Source: Sclerodactyla briareus | Lineage: Eukaryota; Echinodermata; Holothuroidea; Dendrochirotida; Sclerodactylidae | Length of the DNA stretch: 64,000 nucleotides | Direction of reading: 5' to 3' | Assembly: GCA_026419785.1 (NCBI GenBank) | Contig: JAODTK010005848.1 | Location: 372,001-436,000, forward strand | Shown here: positions 1 to 12,200 of the stretch, piece after piece | Numbering within the stretch: position 1 is the first letter of the stretch | Layout of the letters: every line of letters starts with the position of its first letter | Made by a program: the position numbers and the translations under genes | The notes under the pieces: generated by a model | Told to the model about the DNA's origin: nothing | What the model saw: only the letters and a program-made list of their open reading frames with translations | Databases searched by the model: none

Positions 1-155
1 TTTATGATGCATGGAAAAGGTCGGAGCCCCGACCCCAAATACCGTGTTCCAAAGTTGCAAACCCCCAAAGAGCTTGAGTCACATCCGATTCCTTGTCTGG
101 GGTCGCGACTCTTGTTGGAGTAGAAACGAGTGAATCACCCAAGGCTATTTGGCAC

Positions 156-1349
156 TAGTGTTGGGCCGATAACGCCCAAGTATTGTTTTTCACCGTATCC
201 GATAAACTTTGTTCAGTATCGGCCGATACCGATGCCGATATTTTTTTAACACAGTAAGTTGCGTATGAGTGATTCGTTCTCATATAGTCGCTAAACACGC
301 TAGTAGTACTATTATACTATGTTCGATTCATTACTAATGAGTTACGAGGTTCCGTAATGTCACAAAGGCACACCTAAATTCCCCAAATAAATTCATGTTT
401 TGACAAGTTGCAAAAATTCAGTCATATCGTGTCCCATACCAAGCTGGAAAATAATTTCACTTTTCGATTAACCCTTCGCGTAAGCAGCAGTAGTACTATC
501 GCACAGGCTATGAGAAACGTGCAGTGTACACACACTTTGTTTGTTCATGCATGCTGAACGAAAAATGCCGCGGCATTGTGTGACATGATTTGTGTAGCGC
601 TGCATGTCAGTCGCGATTACACATTATATTAAATAATCCAGTAATACAGTCCCCCAGTTTCTATGTGCCGAAATTGACAATACAGAAACATTACAAGATC
701 TCCACCCAAACACGCACACAATAGCAATGGAATTAAGAGAACCCCCAGTCCACATATAATGATAACTATACTCCCTTCGATCGAGGTGCATGTAGTAGTA
801 CAGCCGCGCTATGCAGTGCCGTGTGTGCATACTGTACATTCTGGTGATCGTTGAAGGCCCCGCGGTCAGGTTTGTGTCGACTGCGAAGACCACGTGGGAT
901 GCTAGGCTAGCGTAGCTGCAATTAGCGAGCGATGTATTGCAGTGTTTGGCACAGAGCTGCGCGAGTGGCGAAGGCTGTGATCGATGTATACATTCGGCGG
1001 CTCACAGGTCAGTTGGGTTGTGTCGATTGAAGCCAGGTGGATGCAAACTAGCTGAGGTAAGCGAGTAATCTATTGCATGGTTTGACACAGAGCGGCGCGA
1101 GTGGTGTGGGTCGACTTGGCTTCATGTTCGTAAGTATGTCTCTACTACATTAAACTACAAGGCAGTTATTCTCTGTGATAGATAAGAAAAAACAAGGGGA
1201 AACTCGAAGGTTCTGCATAAATCACGCCAGGGTGGATATTGGTTGGTCATTTATCTGGCAAATGTGCAAATTTACCCGAAACCGAGATCAGGCCGATAAC
1301 GCCAATATCGGCCGATACCATCGTGGTAACGCGATAATCGCCCCACACT
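156..1349. mobile_element. hAT-like non-autonomous DNA transposon
   Basis: The element is flanked by an identical 8-bp direct repeat, TTTGGCAC, at 148-155 and 1350-1357, the target duplication length typical of hAT transposons. The ends form an imperfect inverted repeat: AGTGTTGGGCCGATAACG on the left and AGTGTGGGGCGATTATCG reading inward from the right. Just inside each end is the 12-bp palindrome TATCGGCCGATA (near 215-227 and 1303-1316). I see no transposase coding capacity in the 1.2 kb interior, so it would need an enzyme supplied in trans. The exact first base is uncertain because the target duplication and TIR can be cut in more than one way. The superfamily call rests only on target-site length and end structure. 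Confidence 0.55.
914..1112. repeat. Internal direct duplication inside the hAT-like element
   Basis: A block around 921-985 (agcgag...gtattgcagtgtttg...cacagagctgcgcgagtgg) recurs in diverged form around 1058-1112 (gcgagtaatctattgcatgg...cacagagcggcgcgagtgg). The spacing is about 135 bp. It may be a subterminal repeat of the element or simply an old tandem duplication. Confidence 0.45.
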
Positions 1350-1357
1350 TTTGGCAC

Positions 1358-4300
1358 ATAGGTACAGGATAGCAGAAATATCAAGACTGTATGAATTTCT
1401 CATCATGGAATATGCTAATTGAGAAATCTATTGGAGTTGCATAGTTTATGTGGAATTTTGTTTGCCAGATCTGGCCTGTTTCTTGTTGGAGAACGTCTAC
1501 TCTAGTTGTGCTGAATTCAAACATAGATCAGGTGTCACTGGAGGTCATCCAATTTGTTCTATTCGGTCTGCCATGAATTGGGCAAACTTTTTAGGTAAAC
1601 TTCAGCAACTTGACAAATTTCCATGGAACTTGATGATTTCCATGATTGTTCAATTTCAATGGAACTTGTGGGATGTGGTCCTGAGATACTCAAAAGAAGA
1701 GGTCACATGAGTTGAATTGTTTTGTCTAATTTGCATAATTTATGTGAATATTCATTGTAGTTATATTTTCACAACAAACGGTCCCAATGATTTGGAGGTT
1801 GGACTAGTCACAAGAGAGTGCTATTGACTGTGTAAAACCAATTTTGAAATAAAGGATGAAGTCTTCAATTCCATGTCATTGCTATTCATTATAATGTTCT
1901 GTGTAGTATATGTGATCCTTACAATATAAGCACATTCATGCATAACAAGGTTGGAACCGGTATTGGATGTCACATAGGGGAGGGGGGGGGGGGCTGGAGC
2001 ACGATGTGGGCTTGCAACACCCAGTGAATAATGGGCGGTACCGCTTTACATATCATCAGGAATAATTGGAAAACTTCTCAGGACTCTCATCTTGATGCCA
2101 TGCAAATGTCAGCTGTCGCGTTTTTGGTCGGTTGCTAACATCAGACCACAATGCTTCTGCAATAATATTGGCCTCAGCCTGTTTAAGTATATCATGCATT
2201 GTGAGTCCCCACAATGTTCCAATGGATTCAGTCATCAGGAAAAGTTGGGAGGCTTCTGGTGTAGCGGGTACACACAGTGGGGCACTGATAGATTCATTGC
2301 GTGCAACTGGCATTGCCCTGAAAGAAATCTGTACAAACGGTTCTGTTGACAAAAAGCCACAATTGCCATTAACAGCTTGGCTGGTTGCCTATGCAATGTT
2401 GCATCATTATTGACTTAGCTGTGTGGGTGTGAGGGTATGTACTAGCTAACGCTGTGCATACACAGTGTATTACCCTCACAATCTCTCCACGGCCGTTGGC
2501 TTCCCATCCAACGTCATTAACACACTTGTGTGGGAAGTAACACGTCCTGATGCTGAGTGGGGGTCCGGTCGGTTGGTTCCCCATTCCCTGTGTTGACTTA
2601 GTAGAGCATGTGTCCATTCACTCCAGGAATTGGGGGCCGTATTGAATCGATCCTCCCTCCAGACTTTATCATGCTGCTTGCACTCTGTTATGTTCCCCTC
2701 CATTCGTTCATTTGATGTGAATTTGTGTGGAATTTTTCTCCCTAAATGTCCTCTGTTTCACAATATCTTTGATTACCTGTGTCCTTATGCACTAGTATGT
2801 GCCATTGGTGTGGAACTACAGCTCACAATACTAACAACGCTCTTGCCCTGAGCGATAGCTACTCTGTTCTATATATATCAAGGTTCCAGCTATTTCCACG
2901 AACTTTCTTGATAGGGAGTATTTTTGTTCCAAGGTTGATTGATCGTCCAATGTGTAATTTCGACAGGAATATCTTATGCAACCAGCTGTGTATTGTGTAG
3001 TCCGTGTTAAGTGAGCGATTGTAACTATATATCGTAGATGTTCCTTTGCGTGGTTTGAATTCAGGATTGCTTGTGTTGAGTTGTTGGATAATTCTATCGA
3101 ATGTTGGAAGACAGAGCTTGCCCTTGTATTGCACATCACACAGTGAAGCTCATTCACTGTGATAGCTTGGCCTTTCTTCCATCGACCCTAGATTCACTGC
3201 AGACCCCTTGAAATTCAGTCTTCAGAATTCAATTCCAACAGTTGGCACCAGAGTGTTTCTATGCAATGGACCTGTCAACACAAATACGGTAGTGTTATGC
3301 TACTGTTAATGTTCCACAGTGGGAATTGCCTCACACGGTGCATAGTTTTTGTCAGTGCTATCCAATAATTTACACAAATGAATTTCCAAGGTTGTTGAGA
3401 ACTGGGATTCCGACAGAAAATAACAATGCGTCCATAGGATGACCCAGCGATCGTAGGCAGACTCATTGTGTCATTATTGGATAGGCTGTCCTGTGCAAAA
3501 ATTGCTCATCCCTAATTGGAAAAAACACCTCAGGATCTTTGTGTGTACATGGATACAGTATCAATGTTCATAGCCACTCTTACGTTGCTTGATTGCAGAG
3601 TCTATCAATGCATCTGCAAAGGATTCAATTTGTAGCCATTGGGGTAACATTAAAACAATTTTTTCAGTCTTCCTCTCATTACGAGATTGCTTACGATGGT
3701 TGTGCCATCTTGAATGAGTACTATCATGCCTGGGGGGTCTCCATTACACAGAGTTGTAATGTATAGGTCACCACTTGTTGTAGTCAATACTGGATTGTAA
3801 TCAATGGTAGTACCTCTCCATTAGGATTCTGTGCGACTGGTCATGCAGGGTTGCTCAATGAGGATCAGGGGGATATAAATTTGGAAAAATCATAAACGAT
3901 ACAATTAGGTTGCTTAATGTTCTAGTGGAAAAATCCGATTCGTAGGTCCGTTTCAGAGAATCTACTGATATATTTGAACGGACTGTATGCATTGCGAGCT
4001 AAGGCTCACCTGGAAATGCACTTATTAATGGAATTGAAGCCAGAAAGAATCCCCCCCGCTCATCGGGACGGAGATTCAAAGTGAGTCCATGATCTACCTA
4101 ATGAGACCCGTATACAGATGCCCAGATGATTAGCAGTGCTTAATAAAGCCCCTAATTATGGACGGGACGCAGAAGTGAAACCTAATCAGACCGCGCTGAT
4201 TTGAGACTCCCCTAATTATCACATATTCCTTGATCAGCAGTTTACTCTGTGGTCAGTTCCGTCGGAATTATTCATCCAGAAAAATGGATTCTGAGTCGAA

Positions 4301-5566
4301 GAGGGGATGGGAACTTGATTTGATTGCGTCATAATTGGATCGCTTCCGATATTGTCCGCTATTGTGCACCGTATAACTGATTACCGCCGGGTCAGTTCCT
4401 CTTGGGAGAGATCCCTACATTGACAGTTCTCGTTTGGGATTCCTTCTCCAAACTACTGCTTTATACTGCCCGCCTGAATAGTCAGTTTGGCAGCGGTGGA
4501 AAAAATGGGTTGGTGCATGAAGCACACGTATTATCTGAAGTGCGTGGGGGGGGGGGGGGAGGAGGGAGGTCTCAGGGGTCTCCATGATTTAATCACTACG
4601 CAGGTCACCAGGTCAGTAGTGCAGCGAGTAATCATGGCAAGGTTTCTTGGTTTCCGTACCAAGAACTCGTACACCGTTGCTGTAGCGCAGACGCCCAGCG
4701 TGGACCTTCAGAGAGGGGGTTCTAAGGTTGGTCATTGTCTCTGATATGAATTGAATGAAAACGTATTATACGCTGACATTGCAGACTTGCATTGTCTGTC
4801 TCTGTACACTCAAATTGTGTCTGTGGAAAGACAGTGTGTTTCTCACAAACTGATGTGCTTTGTAAGCCTATTCGCAGTCCTGAGTGCACATGCTCCCAGT
4901 AACAGGGGGAATAGACAGACTCTAACATAGCTATATCATTAGGGCCTATTTTTCAACTGTCCCCACTCTTCCGAGAACGCAACCCTTTCATCCCATCTTC
5001 AAAATTGCCTTCATGCAGTGCGCCATGCAGTGCGTGTCCATTAGATTAATACCCTCATACTGGTCTGAGTTGCTTCACACAGTCTGTGTAAATTTTGGAG
5101 CAAAATAGCCTGTTCCCCTCCCCGTTAAACATAATATGTGTTCTGCACCATCATCTGTAATGTGCTACATGCTCTTCAGCATGTGGACTTATGTTGCCGT
5201 CATGCATAGACACACACAAATGAATATTAATGACACCTCATGAATGTTAAACCTATTTTGTATATTCTTCAGATTTGTGGATACCTCTTCCTCCTATAGT
5301 TATAGAAGTGCACTATATAAACATGTGTGTCATTAACTATACCTACACACAGTGTTGGCGCTATGGGGAGGGAAAGAGTAATTCTGCTGTCTGCTCTAGT
5401 TGCCGAAATTCCTCCCACAAAATTATGTCAAGAGAGACATTCCCTCTCAAACATTCTTGGTTTTGGAGGCGAAGAGTCCAGAAGACAATAACAGGCAGGA
5501 ATAGTAGGAAAGGTAGAAAACATAGGGTATTTAAAACAGATATTTTTTGTCTCTATCTCCATTCAG
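1358..5566. other. No gene recognised; presumed intron or upstream sequence
   Basis: Open frames here are short and overlap on both strands (for example 2056-2413 and 2831-3157) without family resemblance. I looked for further CRAL-TRIO exons upstream of 5567 and found none. Notable items are poly-G runs at about 1981-1993 and 4546-4559. There is also a GC-richer segment at about 4631-4730, open on the + strand and followed by a GT, which could be an unrecognised exon, though nothing in its translation is familiar. Confidence 0.5.
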
Positions 5567-6237
5567 GAACTACAGTGCAGAGATTTATGCCCGTTATGTA
5601 CCAATCGCCTCGCTCCCTAAGAGGCCCCTGGGCCGGCCCCAGAGTTTGATCACATGGACTGGATCAACAACTGTGTGACCAGGCCACAGACGCCAACCGC
5701 AACTCAAGGGAACTTAGCAACGAGTTCACAAATGAGAGTCGAGCCTTAGAGGCCAACAGGCAGGCCGTGGAACTCTACACTGGGCACTCTCCAGAGGACG
5801 CATTCAGGAAAGGACTAATTAGCACCAGGTGCTGGTGCACGACCCAGGGGCAGAGTGAAAGCCTGGACAATGTAGATAGGAAGGGGGGGTCAATGGGGAG
5901 GAACGTCAGGCAGTGTCGGCAGACGGGGACCAGGGCGAAACAAACCCAGAGGGGACAGAATCAGCATGGGCGGCTTCGAAGCCTCTCGCCGACCCGCCCC
6001 CAAACCACCCCGCCCCAGTGGACCCACGATACCTCGGGAGGGGGAATTACAGAGAGATGGGGAGGGGGAGCACAGTGAGGAGTATGACCACCAACGAATC
6101 CAGTGCATCAGCCTGACAGTCATGGGCTGGACGATGAGGAGTCTGCGTGGAGTACGTTCTCAGCAGGCAGGCGGGATTTACCAGGAGTATGCTGTCACTC
6201 AGGGCTGAACCACCGACTGGAACATTAATGCATCAAG
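5567..6237 (+). CDS. PTPN9: PTPN9-like exon: end of CRAL-TRIO domain and linker to the phosphatase domain
   Basis: The acceptor is a pyrimidine stretch ending ATTCAG at 5566 and the donor is GTACAT at 6238. The first codons read YSAEIYARYVPIASLPKRPL and then, after a frame change, FDHMDWINNC. This matches the end of a CRAL-TRIO domain in PTPN9 proteins, where a short helix leads to a 'P..LP..LGG' strand and a 'DH..W' turn. The linker follows: a charged stretch (ANRNSRELSNEFTNESRALE), a predicted helix (ANRQAVELYTGHSPEDAFRK), then a long Gly/Glu/Pro-rich stretch with ADPPPNHPAPVDPRYL. The exon closes with GGIYQEYAVTQG and EPPTGTLMHQ, which resemble the IYEEYEDI...PVGTF segment just before the human PTP domain. 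Reading it requires about five frame changes (near 5641, 5676, 5885, 6070 and 6205), several at homopolymers. The linker is poorly conserved, so that part rests on continuity. Confidence 0.75.
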
Positions 6238-9200
6238 GTACATCCTAACAAAAGACCTTAATAAGCACCACTCACATGTGAGCCACCCTTCAAACGACCG
6301 TGCGCACCCCCCCCCCCACCTCGAATAACTTCACCTCGAGTGTCCCCCTCCCTCCCTCCCTCATGCTATTTCCAAGGAGTGGGAGTATTGCAGCAAAACG
6401 TCACACACGTTCTTGAACCAAGAATACCGTTTAATGCTCAATGTCAAAATCGTGCGGGCATCCACTACAACGCCACAGATAAAAAAAAAATATGACTGGC
6501 GCAGTGAAATTGGTGAGAAAAGGTCCAAACAACCAACAATTCTCCTAGCCATGCAGAAAATTGTATGACCAATATTGAAGGGGCACTGGTGCAAACCTGG
6601 GGATAAAATCAGTGTTGCATAAAATAAAAAAAGGCCACCTAATGGGGTCCCATGGGCAGAGAAGAACGTTGGTCTAAAAATGATTGTCATGTTCTTGAAA
6701 CTGCAAAATCTGCAAAATAGTTTGTCGCCAAAATTCAAGATTTTGTGACCACGCCCACTCTCTGTCCCATTCCAGATCACTATTTGATGAACAGAGAGCG
6801 TGTTGAAAAGAGTAGTTGCGCCATGACAATAAAGTAGTTTTCATCGAAAATCTGAGATGGCTGTACAAACTTTTTTTTTTTTTTTTTACTCATCACTTGC
6901 CGGACAAAGGACCCCTACTATACAGAGGCACGGCAGGGTGCGGACCTGGATATATCGCACGAATTCGCAGCGGCGAAACCTTCACCAGGTACACGGAACA
7001 AGGCGATGCTCTTTTGGGTACTTAATGTGAAGGGAGGGGTTACTTACAGCCGACGGCAAACGAATCACAAATGCCTACCCCACATTGTTGCCCTGTTCCT
7101 ATCCCTCATGCTGAGCGCCAAGCGAGAAGGCAACAGGTCCCATTTTTAAAGTCTTTGGTATGACCCGACCGGGATTCGAACCCCGGCCTACCGGGTGGAA
7201 AGCGGACAGCTCTACCAACTGTGCTAACCACTCGGTAAACTTGCCCACTTTTGATCTTGCCTGAGGTTTCTTCATGATGAACATGGGTGCTAAGCTCCAT
7301 GTAAATTGGACAAATGTGCGGGAGAGTAAGGGTGCCAAACCGAAATGTTTCCGATGGCTGAGGCGAGAGACGGCAGCAGGCATGGTTCTGGGGATATAGT
7401 TGATGTGAATTGGGAAATTTATACAAGCTTCGGCAGAGAATATATAAAAAGGGATTTCACCAGTCTTGCAGTGGCAGAACAAAACAATGTTTGAAGCCAA
7501 ATTTGGTACGAAAAAAAAACATGCACCTTTGGGAGGAAATCATTGAAACAAGCATCTCAATGGCTGAGCCTATAGCAAAATTGGTCAACCCTAATGCGAG
7601 ATGTTATGCAATCATTCTGAATAAATATGTCATCCTTGCCTATGAGTCAACTGATAGTTTTCACATAATTTCTGTTAGGGTGAAGTCGTAAATCTCGCTA
7701 TTTTTGGCCCTTGGAGTTTGTGTTAATGGAGCAAATTGATCCCTCAAAGGCTGGGTCATGGGTCGTTTTTTATTAAGAGCGATCCTTCGAGCACTCTCTG
7801 ATTGATTCCTTCATGCCCTGGATGTTAGTTCTAGTGGGGAATATTACCTCTTACCTAGAAGATGTGCAACCTGGGCGACAAGATCGTGGCCAAATAAAGC
7901 TGTCAACGGGAACAATGAAATGAGAGCTTTAATACAACAGATTTAAACAAAGGTCTTGGTATAAGGCATAGCCCCCATGGTTCCTGGTAGTTCGTTTATT
8001 TAGTGTCACATTTCCCCAGAATTACTCCGCTATTTGGTCTCAAGTTTTGATGAAAGTAAGGTGATGACTGCAACATCTCCCTGAGGAAAATTAAGAGAGA
8101 GGTTCCTGGAGGAGAGTATGGATGAATTAGATCCCTTTTGTTATGCTGGCGTTGGTTGTGATTAATTCCCCCACAGAACCATGGAGAATTTGGCAAGTTA
8201 CAGCGGAAACCAAGAGAAGGGGTTATGTTGATGGGTGGTGATCAGTTCTCCATTTCCGAGGGTAATTTGGTTTAATTACTTGATGGTCTGATTATTTGTT
8301 GTGCAGGCATTTTTTTAGACCTGTTTGGACATGGAGTCCAAAAGGATGATGTCATTCATTAAAATCCCCATATAAACGATAAAAAAATTTTGTAGTAATT
8401 GGATATATATAATTGTGGAGGTTTAATGAATAGAGTATTTGAAAAAGGAATATAAAGTCCCAATATAATTTTTTAGCTAACTAGTTATTGGTGTGCCAAA
8501 TAGGAATACGAATCACAGGGCTGCAATTGGTGGAATAGATTTTAGTTACAATTCGTCTGTAATGTGGGCCATGGTACTGCGGTTTATCACTCTTTTATGC
8601 AACAAATTCGGTAGGGAGTATTTAACTATTCTCTCCAAATTTTTGGTTCCCTGATTCAAATAGAAAAATAACTGGAATCACAGTGCAGGAATAGAGGGAA
8701 TGGAAATAGTAACCATAAGTCTGTAATGCAGGCCTTCCAGACACTGCATTTATATCACTTACGTTGCAATTTAGTAGTATTAAAACTATTTCTCTCTAAC
8801 TTGTTATTGGGTATTCTGGAAAGAGAGAATAATGCCAGGAGGCAATACATAATGGAAAAAAGACTAGTGAGGGTGGGAAGCAGGAACTCAGCGCACATTT
8901 TTGTCGGAAATTGGAAATTATTACTTTCTCCATATCTAATAAGAGCACCAATTTCTTGGAAAGCTTGATTTAATTTGGAGTCTGAAACGAAAAAGGAATG
9001 CTGGGGTTGGCTGGTCTTGTTACCCTGGACAGGGCATTCAGGTATAAATATAATGCTAGAACTCTTGTAGGTAAATCAAGGGAACAATTATTTCTCATGT
9101 TAGAGAGGTTTGTAAGCAGCCTGCTGTTTGGCAAGTGATGTCTTGTAGTACTTGATAAGAATCAGAGGAGGTCATATTAATGTATCAAAATAATAATATA

Positions 9201-12200
9201 TACAAGTGGGCTCTTGTTTGGGAGTTGGTCACTGATGGCTGTCAACCCACACCACCATCAGTCAAGCAATATATTATAATGCTTATCTCCTCAGACACCG
9301 ATATAACTTGCCAAAGAACCGCTATGCCGACGTTTGGTGCTATGAACACTCCAGGGTCTGGCCTGCCCCCTATCATGGCGGACAATTTCCCGATTACATC
9401 AACGCAAACTACGGGATGGCTACAAGCAGAAGAAAGAAGCATTCATTTGAAGCTCAGGGTTCAAATTGTCCAATCAAACCATTGGATGATAATATATTGT
9501 GAATTGTCATATCAATCAGCACAATATTTTGGGGGAAATGTGTCGAACCTAAACATTGGATAATATCTTGTGAATCGTCATACAATGCGAAGTAGTATTT
9601 TTGAGGTGTTTCACAATTCGTAGGTATTTTGTGGAATTTTCCTACAATGCACAGTATTGTGGGATCTGTTTCACAAGGGGGGTTTGAATCTGCTCACTTA
9701 GCATTTTGTGAGTTGTTGTCCTAATCAACGGACCCATGATTTTCGTGAATTGAATTGTCCTACAATGCAGTTACTTAGTGGGGTGACCCGCCCGACCCCG
9801 TGGGTTGATCTACTGACACTCAGGTGTTTTGTGAGCTTGACGGTCATTGCCACAGTATAGATGGTTAGGGATTAGATGTTGACTACCACAATGCACCCAC
9901 ATTTTCATATTTTGTAAGTTACCCCACAATGCACAGTTGATGGCCTAATTAATGTTCCCTGTGGAGTTGGACTAACAGCATCATTTTTCAGTTTGTGGTA
10001 GACTTACAGCAGGCTATTTCATCAGAGTAGACCTACGAGAGGAGATAGGTATCCTACACATTGAGTGGGTTCACTACAATGCACATAATACGTGGGGGTG
10101 ATCTATACACACAGTATAAGTTGCGTCAGCACAAATTATTATTCATTGAGTTGGCCCACCACAACAAATTATTACCTACCCTACGCAGTGTTTTATGAGT
10201 GTATCTAGTGAATGTGCGCTTGTTATTATTCTGATTCTAAATGTACATTTTCTTTGGGTTGATCTACACCACAATATTTTGTAGGTGAGTACAATAATCA
10301 AACTACTGGACCCCTTCCCAATAACCACAGTAATCATCAGTCAAATGTGAGGGCAGTTGTCACAGCTACAAGTAATATATCATTGCCTATGTTGTCAGCG
10401 TCTCAGAACTGGCAAAATAGTTGATCCTTCCTCGAGTCGATCGGGGGGGTACAACGGGGTGCCTCAGTGTACACCCCTCTTTGACAATGGACAACCACAC
10501 TGTCCAGGGTAGTAGAGGGGGGGGGCGGGTACACACCCGGGGTGTTCAGTGTACACCCCTTTGACAATGACACACACTGTCCAGGGTAGATGGCGGGCTG
10601 GTACATACCAGGTGCGTCAGTGTACCACCCATCTCTGACAATGACACAACCACTGTCCAGCGGTAGAGATGCGGGTACATACTGGGGTGCGTCAGTGTAC
10701 ACCCATCTTGACAATGACACACTGTCCAGGGGAGATGTGCGGATATACGGGGGTTTCTCAGTGTACACCCCACCTTTGACAATGGCACACCAGTCAAGGG
10801 GTGGGAGATGGATGGTACCATACCGTGGAGTGCGTCAGTGTACCACCCCGCTTTGACACCAATGACACACCTGTACATGGGGTAGATGGAGTGGGGGTAC
10901 ATACCGGGGTGGCGTTCAGTGTTTACCTCTATTTGACAATGACAACACACTGTCCAGGGTAGTGGGCGTAATACCCGGGGGTGTGCATAGTGTACACCCC
11001 TTTGACATGACACATATGTCCAAAGTAGAGGGAGTACATACCCGGTGCATCAGTGTAAACCCCCTCTTTGACAATGACCACACTGTACAGGGTAGATTGC
11101 GGGCACATACCATGTGCGTCAGTTAGTGTTTACCTATCTTGAACAATGCACACAATGTCCAGGGTATAGATGGGGGGGTACATACCCGGGCTGCATTCAG
11201 TGGACACCCCTCTGTGACAATGAAACATACTGTCCAAGGTATGATGGGTAAGTACATACCTTCGGGTGGCGTTCAGTTGTGTTACACCCTCTTTGACAAT
11301 GCACACACTGTCCAGGGGTTAGATTGGGGGTAATTACAGGGTTTGCATCAGTGTTTACCTCTCTTGACAATGACACACACTGTCCAGAGTAGATGGGGGT
11401 ACATACTGGGGTTGCGGTCAGTGTTCACCCTCTTGACAATGACACACACTGTCCAGAGTAGATGGGGGGGGTGGTACCATACCGGGGTGCGTCAGGTTGA
11501 ACCTCTCTTTGACAAGGAAACACACGTCCCAGGGTAGATGGGGGGAGATACCGGGGTGCGTTCAGGATAAACCCTCTTTGCAATGACACAACTGTCCAGG
11601 GTAGATTGGGGCACATCCAGGTGCGTCAGGTGTTACATACCTCTATTGACAATGACAAACACTTCCAGGGTTTAGATGGGTACATACCGAGTGTGCGTCA
11701 GTGGACACCCCTATCTGGACCAATGAACATACTGGCCAAGGTAGATGGGAAGTGTTACATAACCCGGTGCATTCAGTGTACACCCCTTTGACAAGAATAC
11801 TGGTCCAGGGTAGTCGGTGGTAAATTACTGAGGTGCGTCAGTGTATACCCCTCTTTGACAATGACCACTGTCCAGGGTAGATCGGGTTACATACTGAGGT
11901 GCGTCAGTGATACCCCTCTTTGACAAGACACACACCGTCCAGGTAGATCGGGGGGTACTTGAGGTGAGTCAGGTTATAACTTCTTTGACAATGACACACT
12001 ATCCAGGGTTTAGATCGGGTTACAACTGAGGTGCGTCAGTTGTATACCCCTCTTTGACAAGACACCTAGTCCAAGGTAGTTGGAGTGAGCCGGACATACC
12101 GGGTTTTGTTCATTCAGGGTACACACCTCTTTGACAATGACACACTGTCCAGGGTGGATCGGGGTACATACTGAGGGTCTTCAGTGTATACCCCTCTTTG

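Noticed and set aside
2056-3157. Cluster of overlapping ORFs on both strands, considered as a transposon coding region
   Set aside because: Frames on both strands overlap, no conserved transposase or polymerase motif is visible, and no flanking inverted ends were found.
6361-6780. 139-codon minus-strand ORF
   Set aside because: The translation has no domain and looks like AT-rich non-coding sequence; it lies in an intron of the plus-strand gene.
7163-7236. tRNA gene on the minus strand
   Set aside because: A and B boxes are present, but the region is followed by a SINE body and a poly-A tail, and the tRNA-like fold is imperfect; better explained as a SINE head.
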